A stretch of DNA of 64,000 nucleotides from Solidesulfovibrio aerotolerans (GCF_009856865.1 NZ_WVUD01000005.1:1-64000), one strand, 5' to 3'. Counted from the first letter of the stretch, positions 18,364 to 27,598 are shown. Translations and numbers: made by a program. The notes: generated by a model from the letters alone, not told the origin.

Positions 18364-19242
18364 ATGGACCGCATCACCGCCCTGCTCGTCCATCCCGATC
18401 CCGCGGTTCGCACCGCCCTTCGGGAACAACTCGCCACCGTGGATTTCATCCGGGTGTTGGGCGAGGCGGCCGATGCCTACGAGGCTTCGGAACTGTTGCG
18501 TGCCATTCCCTACGGCCTGCTTTTTTGCGGGGTGGAGCTTGGCGGCGAGGTGGGAGGCTTTGAACTGGCCGAAGCCCTGGCCGCGGCCAAACGCCAACCC
18601 GGACTGGTCTTTATCGCCGACGACGAAGCCCGGGCCTTTCGGGCCTTCGAGCTTGGGGCGGCCGATTATCTGCTGTGGCCTTTTACGCCCCAGCGCTTCG
18701 CCCAGACACTTGAGCGTCTGGCCCGGTTCCGGCCGGCCTTTCGCGAAGCCCCGGCCCCGGAATGGCGGGCGACCTCGGCCCCGCGCGACGACGACGATGC
18801 GGCCGATGACGAGGAAACCGTGCGCCTGCCCCTGGAAGAAGACGAAGAGGACCGCTTCCTCTCGGCCCTGCGCCAGGCCTGGGATATCCGCCACGAACGG
18901 CCCGTGGACATCGAAAAGCTGCCCATCACCCTCGACGGGCGCACCATTTTGCTCCCCTACACCCAGATCCTTTTTATCGAGGCCTACGAGGACTATTCCT
19001 TTGTGCACACTGCCGCTCAAAAGCTCCTCACCTCGTATCGCCTTAAAAACCTTGAAGAACGGCTGCGGCCCCACCGTTTTTTCCGGGTGCATCGCAAGTA
19101 TCTGGTCAACCTCGATCAAGTGACCGAAATCGCCACCCTGCCCGGCGGCAATTTCATGCTGCGAACGGCCGGCAAAACCCGCATCGAGCTGCCAATAGGG
19201 CGTCGCCGCATTGGCGAACTCAAGCAGATTCTCGGACTGTAA
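18364..19242 (+). CDS. LytTR-type response regulator with degenerate receiver
   Basis: 292 aa. Residues 1-125 form a receiver fold, but the position of the phospho-acceptor Asp reads LLFCGVEL, so the Asp appears to be lost (Gly). An acidic linker (DDDDAADDEETV) follows, then a LytTR DNA-binding domain (about 185-290: FIEAYEDYSFVHT, LEERLRPHRFFRVHRKYLVNL). LytTR regulators bind paired 9-bp repeats. Without the Asp it may respond to a ligand or partner, possibly the zinc-ribbon protein just upstream, rather than phosphorylation. Confidence 0.87.
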   Translation: MDRITALLVHPDPAVRTALREQLATVDFIRVLGEAADAYEASELLRAIPYGLLFCGVELGGEVGGFELAEALAAAKRQPGLVFIADDEARAFRAFELGAADYLLWPFTPQRFAQTLERLARFRPAFREAPAPEWRATSAPRDDDDAADDEETVRLPLEEDEEDRFLSALRQAWDIRHERPVDIEKLPITLDGRTILLPYTQILFIEAYEDYSFVHTAAQKLLTSYRLKNLEERLRPHRFFRVHRKYLVNLDQVTEIATLPGGNFMLRTAGKTRIELPIGRRRIGELKQILGL

Positions 19243-19273
19243 CGGCCATGCGACACTGCCAAGGAGAAGAACG

Positions 19274-21202
19274 ATGACGCCGACCGGAACGCTGGATGCC
19301 CTGCTCGTGGAACAACGGGTATTTCGGCCGGCCCCGGCCACGATCATCGAGGCCAACGTCAAACCCCACGATCTGGCCGAAGCAACTGCCCTGGCAGCGG
19401 CCGACCCTCTGGCCTATTGGGAAAAGGCCGCCCTGGAACTGGAGTGGCACCGCAAATGGGACGCGGTCCTCGACGACTCCGACGCGCCCTTTTACCGCTG
19501 GTTCCCGGGTGCCCAGGGCAACATCGCCCACAACGCCCTGGACCGGCATGTCCACGCCTGGACCAAAAACAAATTGGCGCTCATCTGGGAGGGCGAGGCC
19601 GGGGATTGCCGCAAATTCACCTATTTTGAGCTCTACCGCGAGGTCAACCGGCTGGCCGGGGCCTTGCGCGCCCTGGGGGTCACGCGCGGGGACCGGGTGT
19701 GTCTGTATCTGCCGCCCATTCCCGAGACGGTTGTGGCCATGCTGGCAGCGGCCAAGATCGGGGCGGTGCATGTGTTCGTCTTTGCCGGCATGTCGGCCAA
19801 GGTCTTGCGCGAACGCATAAACGACTGCCGGGCCAAGGTGCTTATCACGGCTGATGGCTTCTACCGGGGCGGGCGGCTCATCAATTTAAAGACCGTGGTG
19901 GATGAGGCCCTGGCCGGCGTGCGCAGCGACGCGGCCGAAACGGTGGTCATCGTGCGGCGCAGTGGTGATGACATCGACATGCAGGAGCCGCGCGACCTCT
20001 ACTACCATGATCTGCTGCGCCAGGAATCGCCCGAGGCCGCCACGGAAATCATGGAAGCCGACGATCCGCTGTTTTGGCTGCACACCTCCGGCGCTTCCGG
20101 CAAGCCAAAGGCGGTCATCCACGGCCACGGCGGCTATATGGTCGGGGCGCACCACACCTTTCGCACCGTCTTTGACATAAAGCCCACCGACATCCATTTC
20201 TGCACCGCCGATCCCGGCTGGATCACCGGCCACACCTACGGCGTCTACGGGCCGCTTTTAACCGGAGCCACGGTCATCCTCTACGAAGGCCATCCGCTCT
20301 ATCCCCAGGCCGACCGCCTGCCGAGCATCATCGAACGCTACGGGGCCACGATTTTTTACGCCACGCCGACACTCATTCGCATGCTCATGCGCTACGGGCC
20401 ACAGTATCCCAAAAAGCGCGACCTCTCGACCCTGCGCCTGCTCGGCAGCGTGGGCGAACCGCTCGGAGCCGAGGCCTGGATGTGGTTTTACAAGCATTTC
20501 GGCGAATCCAAGTGCCCGCTGCTCGACACCTGGTGGCAGACCGAGACAGGCATGGCCATGATTTCGCCCATGCCGATTTCGGTTTTAAAGCCCGGTTCGG
20601 TGGGCAAGGCGCTCCCTGGCATCGACGCCGATGTGGTGGACGCGGCCGGGCACAGCGTACCGCCTGGGCAGGGCGGCTTTCTGGTGATCAAAAAGCCCTG
20701 GCCGGGAATGCTTCTTGGCCTTGAAGGCGACGCGGCCGGCTATGTGTCGACGTATTGGGAGCAGATTCCGGGCCTGTATTTCGCCGGCGACGTGGCCCGG
20801 CGCGACGAGGACGGCTATTTCTGGATGCAGGGCCGGGCCGACGAGGTGTTAAACATCGCCGGCCACCGGGTGGGCACGGCCGAAGTGGAGGCGGCGCTGA
20901 CATCGCACCGCTTTGTCAGCGAAGCAGCGGTGATCGGCCTGCCGGATAAGATCAAGGGCGAGGTGGCCAAAGCGTTTGTCATCCCCGACCCCGGCTGGGT
21001 GGAGGCGTTTGCCGACGCCGACGCCTTTGGCGCGGAGTTGCGCAGCCACGTGCGCCGCGAACTCGGCCCGATTGTGGTGCTGCGCGCCGTTGAGTTGCGC
21101 GATACCCTGCCCCGGACCAGGAGCGGCAAGATTTTGAGAAGGCAGCTGCGGGCAGAGGAGTTGGGGGAGGGGGTGGAAGGCATCACTGCGACTGACGATT
21201 GA
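19274..21202 (+). CDS. acsA: Acetyl-CoA synthetase family (AMP-forming)
   Basis: 642 aa, close to the ~650 aa of AcsA. It joins acetate (or propionate) to CoA with ATP. ATG 19274 has AGGAG 8 nt upstream. Motifs: HTSGASGKPKAVIHG (ATP-binding loop), TWWQTETGMAM, YFAGDVARRDEDGYFWMQGR, and RTRSGKILRR with the Lys that is acetylated in this family. The N-terminal part (WHRKWDAVLD, YRWFPGAQGNIAHNALDRH) is of the acetyl/propionyl group. Choice between the two acids cannot be made by eye. It stands alone between the LytTR gene and a terminator region. Confidence 0.9.
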   Translation: MTPTGTLDALLVEQRVFRPAPATIIEANVKPHDLAEATALAAADPLAYWEKAALELEWHRKWDAVLDDSDAPFYRWFPGAQGNIAHNALDRHVHAWTKNKLALIWEGEAGDCRKFTYFELYREVNRLAGALRALGVTRGDRVCLYLPPIPETVVAMLAAAKIGAVHVFVFAGMSAKVLRERINDCRAKVLITADGFYRGGRLINLKTVVDEALAGVRSDAAETVVIVRRSGDDIDMQEPRDLYYHDLLRQESPEAATEIMEADDPLFWLHTSGASGKPKAVIHGHGGYMVGAHHTFRTVFDIKPTDIHFCTADPGWITGHTYGVYGPLLTGATVILYEGHPLYPQADRLPSIIERYGATIFYATPTLIRMLMRYGPQYPKKRDLSTLRLLGSVGEPLGAEAWMWFYKHFGESKCPLLDTWWQTETGMAMISPMPISVLKPGSVGKALPGIDADVVDAAGHSVPPGQGGFLVIKKPWPGMLLGLEGDAAGYVSTYWEQIPGLYFAGDVARRDEDGYFWMQGRADEVLNIAGHRVGTAEVEAALTSHRFVSEAAVIGLPDKIKGEVAKAFVIPDPGWVEAFADADAFGAELRSHVRRELGPIVVLRAVELRDTLPRTRSGKILRRQLRAEELGEGVEGITATDD

Positions 21203-21525
21203 AAGTGCAGTTGCTTTTTTCTAGCGAGGCCCAGACCGTCCTCGGGTAGCGCGGCCGAAGCGCCGCCCGCACTATCGACGCCGCCTTGTACCGGATCGCG
21301 CCCGCTCGCCGCACCGTCGCCTCCCATCCCACGCAAAAAGGCCGCAACCCGGTCCAGCCAACGCATCCTGTCTTCCAGGATGCCGCCAAACCCGGTTGCG
21401 GCCTTGAAAAAATCCCCCGATCATGCCCCGCCCCTCGCTCCCTGCGCAGGGGTCCGGGGGGAGCATCCCCCCGGCGGGGTTTGGGGCAGCGCCCCAATCT
21501 TGACTCGTCCGTCTTATCCCGCCCC
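21203..21525. other. Intergenic region after acsA
   Basis: No gene seen. It contains the nested hairpin terminator listed separately and, at 21424-21505, a GC-rich low-complexity stretch (GGGGTCCGGGGGGAGCATCCCC, GGGGCAGCGCCCCA) of the type scattered between genes in these bacteria; a similar stretch is at 35355-35405. Confidence 0.5.
21338..21405 (-). terminator. Nested-hairpin terminator for the minus-strand gene at 21526
   Basis: Outer arms AAGGCCGCAACC (21338-21349) and GGTTGCGGCCTT (21394-21405) enclose a second hairpin, GCATCCTG (21363-21370) with CAGGATGC (21376-21383). On the minus strand the outer stem is followed by a T run (the AAAAA at 21335-21339 read in reverse), so it is oriented to stop the leftward gene. 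Confidence 0.65.
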
Positions 21526-21939
21526 CTAGGGCGACGCGGAGGTTCCCCGATAGGTCGGCGACTTCTCGATCAAATCCGTTAACAACAGCACCATGGACAA
21601 ATCGCGCTTGTTGTCCGGTGTGACAGCCGAAAGAACATAATCTTTGAGTGACGCGCCGGTGGTCGGCAGATCCTGGGGACCGCCCTGCTTGGCGTTATGG
21701 ACCGATTCCATGAAAGACAACAGTAAATAGGGCCAAACATCATCGTAATAGAGGTGGTAGTCCAGAATCTCCTTGATTTTAAGGATCGCGTACAGAATGT
21801 TCTCGATCTCCCGATAATCCCTGGTCCATAAATCCCGGTCGCTGATGTGCGGCCGGCGGGGGGACAGCTCGGTGTCCAATGCTTCCCGGTACGGCCTGCT
21901 CGGCAGTCGGCGAGGTTGAAATTGCAGTATCTGAGCCAT
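21526..21939 (-). CDS. Hypothetical protein
   Basis: 137 aa. ATG 21939 has GGGAG about 9 nt upstream. An Arg/Pro-rich start is followed by a helical stretch (RDYREIENILYAILKIKEILDYHLYYDDVWPYLLLSF) and a charged tail ending in YRGTSASP. No membrane helix, signal peptide or known motif. Single leftward gene with its own terminator. Function not recognised. Confidence 0.65.
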   Translation of the reverse strand: MAQILQFQPRRLPSRPYREALDTELSPRRPHISDRDLWTRDYREIENILYAILKIKEILDYHLYYDDVWPYLLLSFMESVHNAKQGGPQDLPTTGASLKDYVLSAVTPDNKRDLSMVLLLTDLIEKSPTYRGTSASP

Positions 21940-22150
21940 ATGCCTTTCTCCCTGGCGGCAATGTGGTCCGGCGGTCCTGCCAGACTCACGCGTGTACCTC
22001 CCTCTTCGGTCGCTTTCCGGATTCCTTTAGCTCCCAAATGGATAGTTTGTAACGATGCCAATCGCCCAAACGCATTGAAACAAACGATTTCACGCCCGCC
22101 CAGGCCCCAGGTAAAAGGGTGCAATTCAAACCTTTCACCCGGAGGATGCC

Positions 22151-23428
22151 ATGAGCGACGCGGCCCATACGGCCATGTGGGAACGGCTTGATCTGGACAT
22201 CGAAGCCCACGACGCCCTGCTGGCGGTCTTGGGGAAATTTTACGGCGATATCTACTTGGCCCAGGAAGGCCGGCTCAAGGGCGCGGAGTACCTCGATTTC
22301 GTCCTCTCGGAAGTCCATGGCCTGCGCATAAAGGAATTGCAGGACGCCAAGGCCGCCGGGAAAAAGATCGTGGGCACCTTTTGCGTGTTCGTGCCCGAAG
22401 AGCTGACCCTGGCCGCCGGGGCCGTGCAGGTGGGGCTTTGCGCCGGGGCCAAGGCCGGCACCGAACTGGCCGAGACGTTGGTGCCGCGAAACACCTGCGA
22501 TCTCATCAAATCCTTTATCGGCTTCAAGCTGGCCCGCATCTGCCCCTATACCGAATCCTGCGACCTGATCGTCGGCGAGACCACCTGCGACGGCAAGAAA
22601 AAGGCCTACGAGGCCTTTGGCGAACACGTCCCCATGCACGTGATGGAAGTGCCCCAGTGCAAGGCCCCGTGCGACCGCACGCTCTTTCGCGCCGAGCTCG
22701 TGCGCTACAAAGAGGCTCTGGAGCAGCTCACCGGCCAGACCATCACCGCCGAAGCTCTGGCCGAGGCCACCAAAGTCGTCAATGCCAAGCGCCGGGCCTT
22801 GCAGCGTCTGGCCGCCCTGCGCGCCGCCGAGCCGGCCCCCATTTCCGGCCGCGACGCCCTGCTCGTCAACCAGATCAGCTTCTACGACGACCCGGTGCGC
22901 TTTACCGCCAAAATAAACGAACTCTGCGACGAGATCGAAGCCCGCATCACTAAAGGCCAAGGCGTTGCCCCGGCCAAGACCCCGCGCCTGCTCCTGGCCG
23001 GCTGCCCCATGGCCGTGCCCAACTGGAAGCTGCCCTATCTGATCGAAAGCTCCGGCGCAGTCATCGTTGGCGAGGAATCCTGCATCGGCGCGCGCAACAC
23101 CCGCGACTGCACCGACGAAACGCCGGGGAACCTCGACGCCATGCTCGACGCCCTGTGCGACCGCTATATGAAAATCGACTGCGCCTGCTTTACGCCCAAT
23201 ACCGAGCGTCTGGACAATATCGCCGCCATGGCCCGGGATCTCAAGGCCGATGGCGTCATCCACTACGGTTTGCTGTTTTGCCAGCCCTATGCCCATGAGG
23301 CCATGAAAGTGGGCAAGGCCATGGACGCCGCCGGCATTCCCTACCTGTCCATCGAGACGGATTACGGCATGGAAGACGCCGGCCAGCTCAAAACCCGGGT
23401 GGAAGCCTTTGTGGAGACCCTGGCATGA
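22151..23428 (+). CDS. Double-cubane / 2-hydroxyacyl-CoA dehydratase-family protein
   Basis: 425 aa, GGAGG 7 nt before ATG. It belongs to the family of 2-hydroxyglutaryl-CoA dehydratase D-subunits, which includes the stand-alone double-cubane cluster proteins that do ATP-driven low-potential reductions. Candidate cluster Cys: GTFCVFVPEE, RNTCDLIK, YTESCDLIVGETTCDGKKK, PQCKAPCD, and in the second half GCPMAVPN, GEESCIGAR and DCACFTPN. A partner dehydratase C-subunit and CoA-transferase are absent, which favours the double-cubane reductase over amino-acid fermentation. Coupled to its activase by an ATGA overlap. Substrate unknown. Confidence 0.88.
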   Translation: MSDAAHTAMWERLDLDIEAHDALLAVLGKFYGDIYLAQEGRLKGAEYLDFVLSEVHGLRIKELQDAKAAGKKIVGTFCVFVPEELTLAAGAVQVGLCAGAKAGTELAETLVPRNTCDLIKSFIGFKLARICPYTESCDLIVGETTCDGKKKAYEAFGEHVPMHVMEVPQCKAPCDRTLFRAELVRYKEALEQLTGQTITAEALAEATKVVNAKRRALQRLAALRAAEPAPISGRDALLVNQISFYDDPVRFTAKINELCDEIEARITKGQGVAPAKTPRLLLAGCPMAVPNWKLPYLIESSGAVIVGEESCIGARNTRDCTDETPGNLDAMLDALCDRYMKIDCACFTPNTERLDNIAAMARDLKADGVIHYGLLFCQPYAHEAMKVGKAMDAAGIPYLSIETDYGMEDAGQLKTRVEAFVETLA

Positions 23429-24183
23429 CGGAATATGCGGGCCTGGACATCGGCTCGCGCAGCATCAAGCTGGTGGTGCGACGGGGGGGCGCGGTGGCGT
23501 CCTCCCGCCGCCTGCCAACGACCTTTGATCCGCTGGGGCAGCTGGAAAAGCTCTTTGCCCACGGTGTGCCCGAGCGCCTGGCCGTCACCGGCTACGGCCG
23601 GGAACTGGCCCGGGAGCGCTACCCCCAGGCCCGCGCCCTGACCGAAATAAAAGCCCACGCCCTGGGTGCCGGGAGCCTTTTCCCCCAGGCGGCGACGCTG
23701 CTCGACATCGGCGGCCAGGACACCAAGGCCGTGGCGCTGCTCCCGGGCGGCAAGGTCGGGCGTTTTGAAATGAACGACCGCTGCGCCGCCGGCACCGGCA
23801 AATTCCTGGAATATACAGCCACGGTCTTTGGCCTGTCGGTTGCGGACTTCGGCCGGCTGGCCCTGACCGGTAACGACGCCCCGCTCATCAGTTCCATGTG
23901 CACGGTCTTTGCCGAGACCGAGGCAACGACGCTCATGGCCCGGGGCGTGTCCCCGGCCAACATAGCCCTGGGGCTGCACCGCGCCGTGGTGGCGCGCACC
24001 ATGGCCATGCTCGGCCGGGTGGGGCTGACCGCGCCGCTGGTCTTTGTGGGCGGGGTGGCGCGCAACCCGTGCATCGTTCGTCTGTTGGCCGACGCTCTGG
24101 GCCAGGAGCCGCTGCTCCCGGCCGAACCGGACCTGACCGGGGCGCTCGGCGCGGCCCTGTGGCTGGAAACGACGGCGGCCTGA
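23425..24183 (+). CDS. Dehydratase activase (BadF/HgdC-type ATPase)
   Basis: 252 aa, usual length for HgdC-like activators. ASKHA fold: phosphate loops LDIGSRSIKLVV and LLDIGGQDTKAV. The two Cys that bind the intersubunit [4Fe-4S] cluster are present in RCAAGTGKFLE and SSMCTVFAETE; the adenosine motif is FVGGVARNP. It would hydrolyse ATP to push electrons into the double-cubane protein. ATG overlaps the upstream stop (ATGA), so the two are made together. Confidence 0.92.
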   Translation: MTEYAGLDIGSRSIKLVVRRGGAVASSRRLPTTFDPLGQLEKLFAHGVPERLAVTGYGRELARERYPQARALTEIKAHALGAGSLFPQAATLLDIGGQDTKAVALLPGGKVGRFEMNDRCAAGTGKFLEYTATVFGLSVADFGRLALTGNDAPLISSMCTVFAETEATTLMARGVSPANIALGLHRAVVARTMAMLGRVGLTAPLVFVGGVARNPCIVRLLADALGQEPLLPAEPDLTGALGAALWLETTAA

Positions 24184-24734
24184 ACCCGCGCAGTCCGCCC
24201 ACTGCCCCCCCGGTCGGCCCCTGCCCGCGCCAGTCCACCCCTGCCTGCCGGTCCAAATCTACCCGCCGGTCGGCCCCGCCCGCGCTGGTCCGACGCTGCC
24301 AGCCGGTCGGCCCCTGCCCGCGCTGGTCCAATCCCTTCCGCGACGGTCCAACGCTGCAGCGGGTCAGCCGCTGCCCACACAGGCCCAACGCTCCCCGCCG
24401 GTCGGCCTCTCTGTCTGTACAGGTCCGATCCTGCCCGCGCCGGCCCAACCCGGTCTGCAGCCGCCTGCCGACCGGCATCCATCAAAACAAGTAACCATCC
24501 AGATTTATTAGAACTTACAAAAATCAAACCGTGTAACCCAATTCCACAAGCAGCCGACAGGACTCTTGCCGGACCAATTAGTTTCCATGAACAATAATTT
24601 ATAATTTGTAACTTGTTTTACCGTTTGACCCGGCGTACCTCGTTGCCATGACAACTTCCGGTACGCCGCCGGAGGTTGCCGGTGCCTCGATGGCAGTTCG
24701 CTTGATCCTGCCTGATTTCCTGGAGGAAGGACGT
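24184..24734. other. Long non-coding stretch before the porin gene
   Basis: No convincing gene. 24187-24470 is a degenerate tandem repeat (separate entry). 24485-24620 is AT-rich and probably holds the porin promoter. The AGGAAGG at 24723-24730 is the ribosome site of the porin. Confidence 0.55.
24187..24470. repeat. Degenerate 18-21-bp tandem repeat
   Basis: About 14 units of 18-21 bp, each starting near C/T-GGTC and ending in a C-rich part; the best kept unit reads CGGTCGGCCCCTGCCCGCGC and recurs with few changes near 24211, 24270 and 24303. Other units begin TGGTCC or CAGTCC. The array directly follows the stop of the activase gene. On the minus strand it can be read as Gly-Arg-Ala-rich codons but with no start or ribosome site. 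Confidence 0.7.
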
Positions 24735-26207
24735 ATGAAAAAGTTTGGATGTCTCGCTTTGACCGCTTCGCTGCTTTTCGGAGCAGCCGCTGTGGCCGGG
24801 GCCGCCACCGAAGTCAAAATGACTGGTGACGCCCGCGTGTATGGCAATTTCTTTAGCGCGCGCAACTTCACCGGCTGGAACAAGGCCGGAACCAAGACCG
24901 AGGATTCCTTTGAAATCTGGGAACGCTTCCGCTTGCGTTCCGATTTCATCGCCAACGAAGGCGTGAAATTCCGTCTGGGCATCAAGGTGGAAGACACCTG
25001 GGGCCATGGAACCTTCACCGCCGCCAACCCGGAAACCTCCATACAGGTCGATCTGGCCTATCTGCAGTTCAAGGTTCCCGGTTGCCAGGACATCGAAGTG
25101 ACCGCCGGTTTGCAGGACGTGAACCTGCCCCAGAGCGGCCTGTTCTTCGGAAGCCCGGTCTGGAGCGACAAGATGGCCGCCTTGACCATCAAAGCGCCGC
25201 TCATTGACAACACCCTGTCGATCATGACCGGCTTTGGCCGTCTGATTGACACCAACCGCACCTACGACAACACGACCACCCAGGTGGCCGACGAGTTGGA
25301 CGCCTATTTCCTGGCCCTGCCCGTCACCCTGGAAGGCTTTAAGGCCACCCCCTGGGGCATGGTCGCCGTGGCCGGCCGCAACGCCAACTACGGCTTCAAG
25401 GACACCACCGACACGGTGGATACCGGCAACAGCTTTGCCAACACCCTGGTCTCGGCCGGCAGCTCGGCCAATATGACCAGCAACTACGGCACGGGCCGCT
25501 GGAAGAACGGCCAGAACCCCTACTACTGGGTCGGCGGCGCGTTTGAAGTGACCGCCCTTGACCCGGTACGCTTCTATGCCGACGTCATCTACGGAGCCGG
25601 CGCAACAGGCGACACCAAGGGTGCCAAGCGCGAAGGCTGGATGGTTGACGGCGGTGCGGAATACACCGGCCTGGACATGGTTACCCCGCAGGTCTTTGCC
25701 TTCTGGTCCACGGGCGAGGACAAGTCCACGTCCAACGGTTCCGAGCGGATGCCCTACATGCGCTCCACCTGGGGACCGGGCAACAGCTTCCTGTTCGACG
25801 ACAGCCAGGAACTCGGCAAGGGTTCCAACATGTACGTGTCGCCGGTGGGCAACTACGGCATCGGTGCTTCGCTTAATAAGATGTCGTTTCTCCAAGACCT
25901 GTCCCACCGCCTGACCTTCGTCTACCTGCGCGGCAACAACTCGGCCCGGGCCATCCGGTATGCCCGCAACACGTTTGCCAACGACTACTTCACCATGGGC
26001 CACGACCTGACCACCAACGAATACCTCATGGGCCTGAACTTCGACACGAAGTACATGATCTATGAAAACCTCGCTGCGGTCATGGAAACGGGCTGGGCCC
26101 ATGGCCAGTTCCAGGAAAGCGTCTGGGGCCATCGCCTGGTGCATCAGGCCAGCGAGAACGGCAACAACGCCTGGAAGGTGGCGCTTGGCCTGACCTATAA
26201 GTTCTAG
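24735..26207 (+). CDS. Outer-membrane porin (Desulfovibrio-type homotrimeric porin)
   Basis: 490 aa. ATG 24735 (MKKFGCLALTASLLFG) has GGAGGAAGG upstream. Signal peptide cleaves near VAGAATEVKM. The rest alternates short strands rich in aromatic and polar residues and ends in GLTYKF, a C-terminal Phe as needed for beta-barrel insertion. It looks like the abundant general porin of Desulfovibrio species. A strong terminator follows, as expected for a highly expressed single gene. Confidence 0.88.
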   Translation: MKKFGCLALTASLLFGAAAVAGAATEVKMTGDARVYGNFFSARNFTGWNKAGTKTEDSFEIWERFRLRSDFIANEGVKFRLGIKVEDTWGHGTFTAANPETSIQVDLAYLQFKVPGCQDIEVTAGLQDVNLPQSGLFFGSPVWSDKMAALTIKAPLIDNTLSIMTGFGRLIDTNRTYDNTTTQVADELDAYFLALPVTLEGFKATPWGMVAVAGRNANYGFKDTTDTVDTGNSFANTLVSAGSSANMTSNYGTGRWKNGQNPYYWVGGAFEVTALDPVRFYADVIYGAGATGDTKGAKREGWMVDGGAEYTGLDMVTPQVFAFWSTGEDKSTSNGSERMPYMRSTWGPGNSFLFDDSQELGKGSNMYVSPVGNYGIGASLNKMSFLQDLSHRLTFVYLRGNNSARAIRYARNTFANDYFTMGHDLTTNEYLMGLNFDTKYMIYENLAAVMETGWAHGQFQESVWGHRLVHQASENGNNAWKVALGLTYKF

Positions 26208-26231
26208 CGAACAGATTGCCATCGGCGCATC

Positions 26232-26261
26232 AAAGGGGGGCCTTTCGGCCCCCCTTTTTTT
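26232..26261 (+). terminator. Intrinsic terminator of the porin gene
   Basis: Stem AAAGGGGGGCC / GGCCCCCCTTT with TTTC loop, followed by a run of T. It begins 25 nt after the porin stop. Confidence 0.92.
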
Positions 26262-26283
26262 GGGCGCGTCCGGTCAGGCGCAC

Positions 26284-26316
26284 CAAAAAAAACGGGGGGA
26301 CAGCGCCCCCCCGTTT
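26284..26316 (-). terminator. Intrinsic terminator of the small secreted protein
   Basis: Stem ACGGGGGG / CCCCCCCGT with loop ACAGCG; the A run at 26285-26292 gives a T tail on the minus strand. It lies 45 nt after the stop of the gene at 26361. Confidence 0.85.
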
Positions 26317-26360
26317 AAGCCAAACAGTCTGCCGGCAGCCACGGCAGAAACCAACGCGCT

Positions 26361-26708
26361 CTATTCGAATTCAAGCTCCAGATCGGTTTCACAGAAATCG
26401 AACTTGGCGGCCTTTGTTTCCGAGCCGTCCGCATAGACCACTTTGATCCACTGTTCGCAATCCTGGGTATTGGTGTGGCCGGCCCATACCAGCTTGGCTG
26501 TGGCTCCTGGCTTTATCATAGTGCCAACATCAAAGGAACCCCACTTGCCACCAGCCTCCTTGACCAGCACTTTTGTAATGCCGACACTCGTTTTGTTATG
26601 AACCTTGAAGGAATAATCATCTGCCGCAACAGCAATACCTTGAAAGGCAAAGAAGGACACAACAAGCAAAAGAATACATTTTTGAGACCAGCGCATTTTA
26701 GAAAACAA
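26361..26708 (-). CDS. Small secreted protein of unknown function
   Basis: 115 aa. The best ribosome site (GGAAAGGAG) sits 6 nt before a TTG at 26708, but 18 nt before the first ATG (26696), so TTG is preferred. Signal peptide CILLLVVSFFAFQGIAVAA; mature part begins ADDYSFKVHNKT. The mature domain is ~85 residues of beta-strand pattern with two Cys (TQDCEQW, FDFCETD), probably a disulfide, and an acidic end. Family not recognised. Confidence 0.75.
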   Translation of the reverse strand: MFSKMRWSQKCILLLVVSFFAFQGIAVAADDYSFKVHNKTSVGITKVLVKEAGGKWGSFDVGTMIKPGATAKLVWAGHTNTQDCEQWIKVVYADGSETKAAKFDFCETDLELEFE

Positions 26709-27217
26709 AGTAAACTCCTTTCCTTAGTTACTATGACAATTATGCCCAAGTTCGCCTTCGCCAAATGCCAAATCACAATAAAAAACGGTAACACATTTTT
26801 ATATTGTAACGACTCCATTAAATTCGTCAACCCACCCGCTCCCCCTCACCAGCACCGCTCGGCACCCTGTACAAAGCAAGCGGCGCGTACCACAGCCACC
26901 ACCTGCCAAACCGCTGCACCGATCCAGTCGCCACACCAATATTTACGGTCAAATCGTCCCGATGCCACCCCCTGGGCCGGCGACCGCACGGCGGGTTTAG
27001 GAGCAGCCCCAAAAGGCCGCTTCCATCTTCCCGCCCCGCACTCCCCGGCCGCCGGGGCATCTTCCCGGACCAGGGGATTGGCGCTATACTGCCGCACGGC
27101 CCGGCCGAGGCGACATGGCCGGTGGCGACAGTTGACGCCGCGCCCCGGGCAACGCACACTGCGTCAGACCGCCCTGCCGGCGGCCGCGTCCCCATCGCCA
27201 GCCAAGGAGGTTTCCCA
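26709..27217. other. Intergenic region, promoter side of two divergent genes
   Basis: No gene supported. 26709-26830 is AT-rich and is the likely promoter zone of the leftward secreted protein. 26830-27200 is GC-rich without clear codon bias on either strand. Ends with AAGGAGG, the ribosome site of ridA. Confidence 0.5.
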
Positions 27218-27598
27218 ATGTCCAAGCAAGTCGTTGTCGCCGAAGGTTCCTCGCCGCCCATCGGCCCCTATTCCCTCGGCGTGTGGGCCGGTGATCTGCT
27301 CTTCGTCTCGGGCCAGACCCCCATCGATCCGGCCACCGGGGCGGTGGTCCCCGGCTCGGTGACGGACCAGGCGCACCAGACCATCAAAAACGTCCGCACC
27401 GTCCTTACAGCCGCCGGCCTGACCCTGGACAATGTGGTCAAAGCCACGCTGTTCATTAAAGACATGGACAATTTTGCGGCCATAAACGAAGTCTACGCCA
27501 GCTATTTCGCCCAGCCCTACCCGGCGCGTTCCTGCGTCGAGGTGGCCAGACTCCCCCGGGACGTGCTGGTCGAGCTTGAGGTCGTGGCCGCGCGCTAG
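27218..27598 (+). CDS. ridA: RidA-family enamine/imine deaminase
   Basis: 126 aa, exact family length. ATG follows AAGGAGG by 7 nt. RidA hydrolyses reactive 2-aminoacrylate-type enamines from PLP enzymes. Motifs: APIGPYS-like SPPIGPYSLG, LLFVSGQTPIDPATG, VVKATLFIKDMDNFAAINEVY and the catalytic-Arg stretch YPARSCVEVARLPRDVLVELE. Trimeric cytoplasmic protein. Stands alone. Confidence 0.95.
   Translation: MSKQVVVAEGSSPPIGPYSLGVWAGDLLFVSGQTPIDPATGAVVPGSVTDQAHQTIKNVRTVLTAAGLTLDNVVKATLFIKDMDNFAAINEVYASYFAQPYPARSCVEVARLPRDVLVELEVVAAR

Noticed and set aside
24187-24470. CRISPR array
   Set aside because: Units are contiguous, 18-21 bp and degenerate. There are no conserved repeats with unique spacers and no cas genes.
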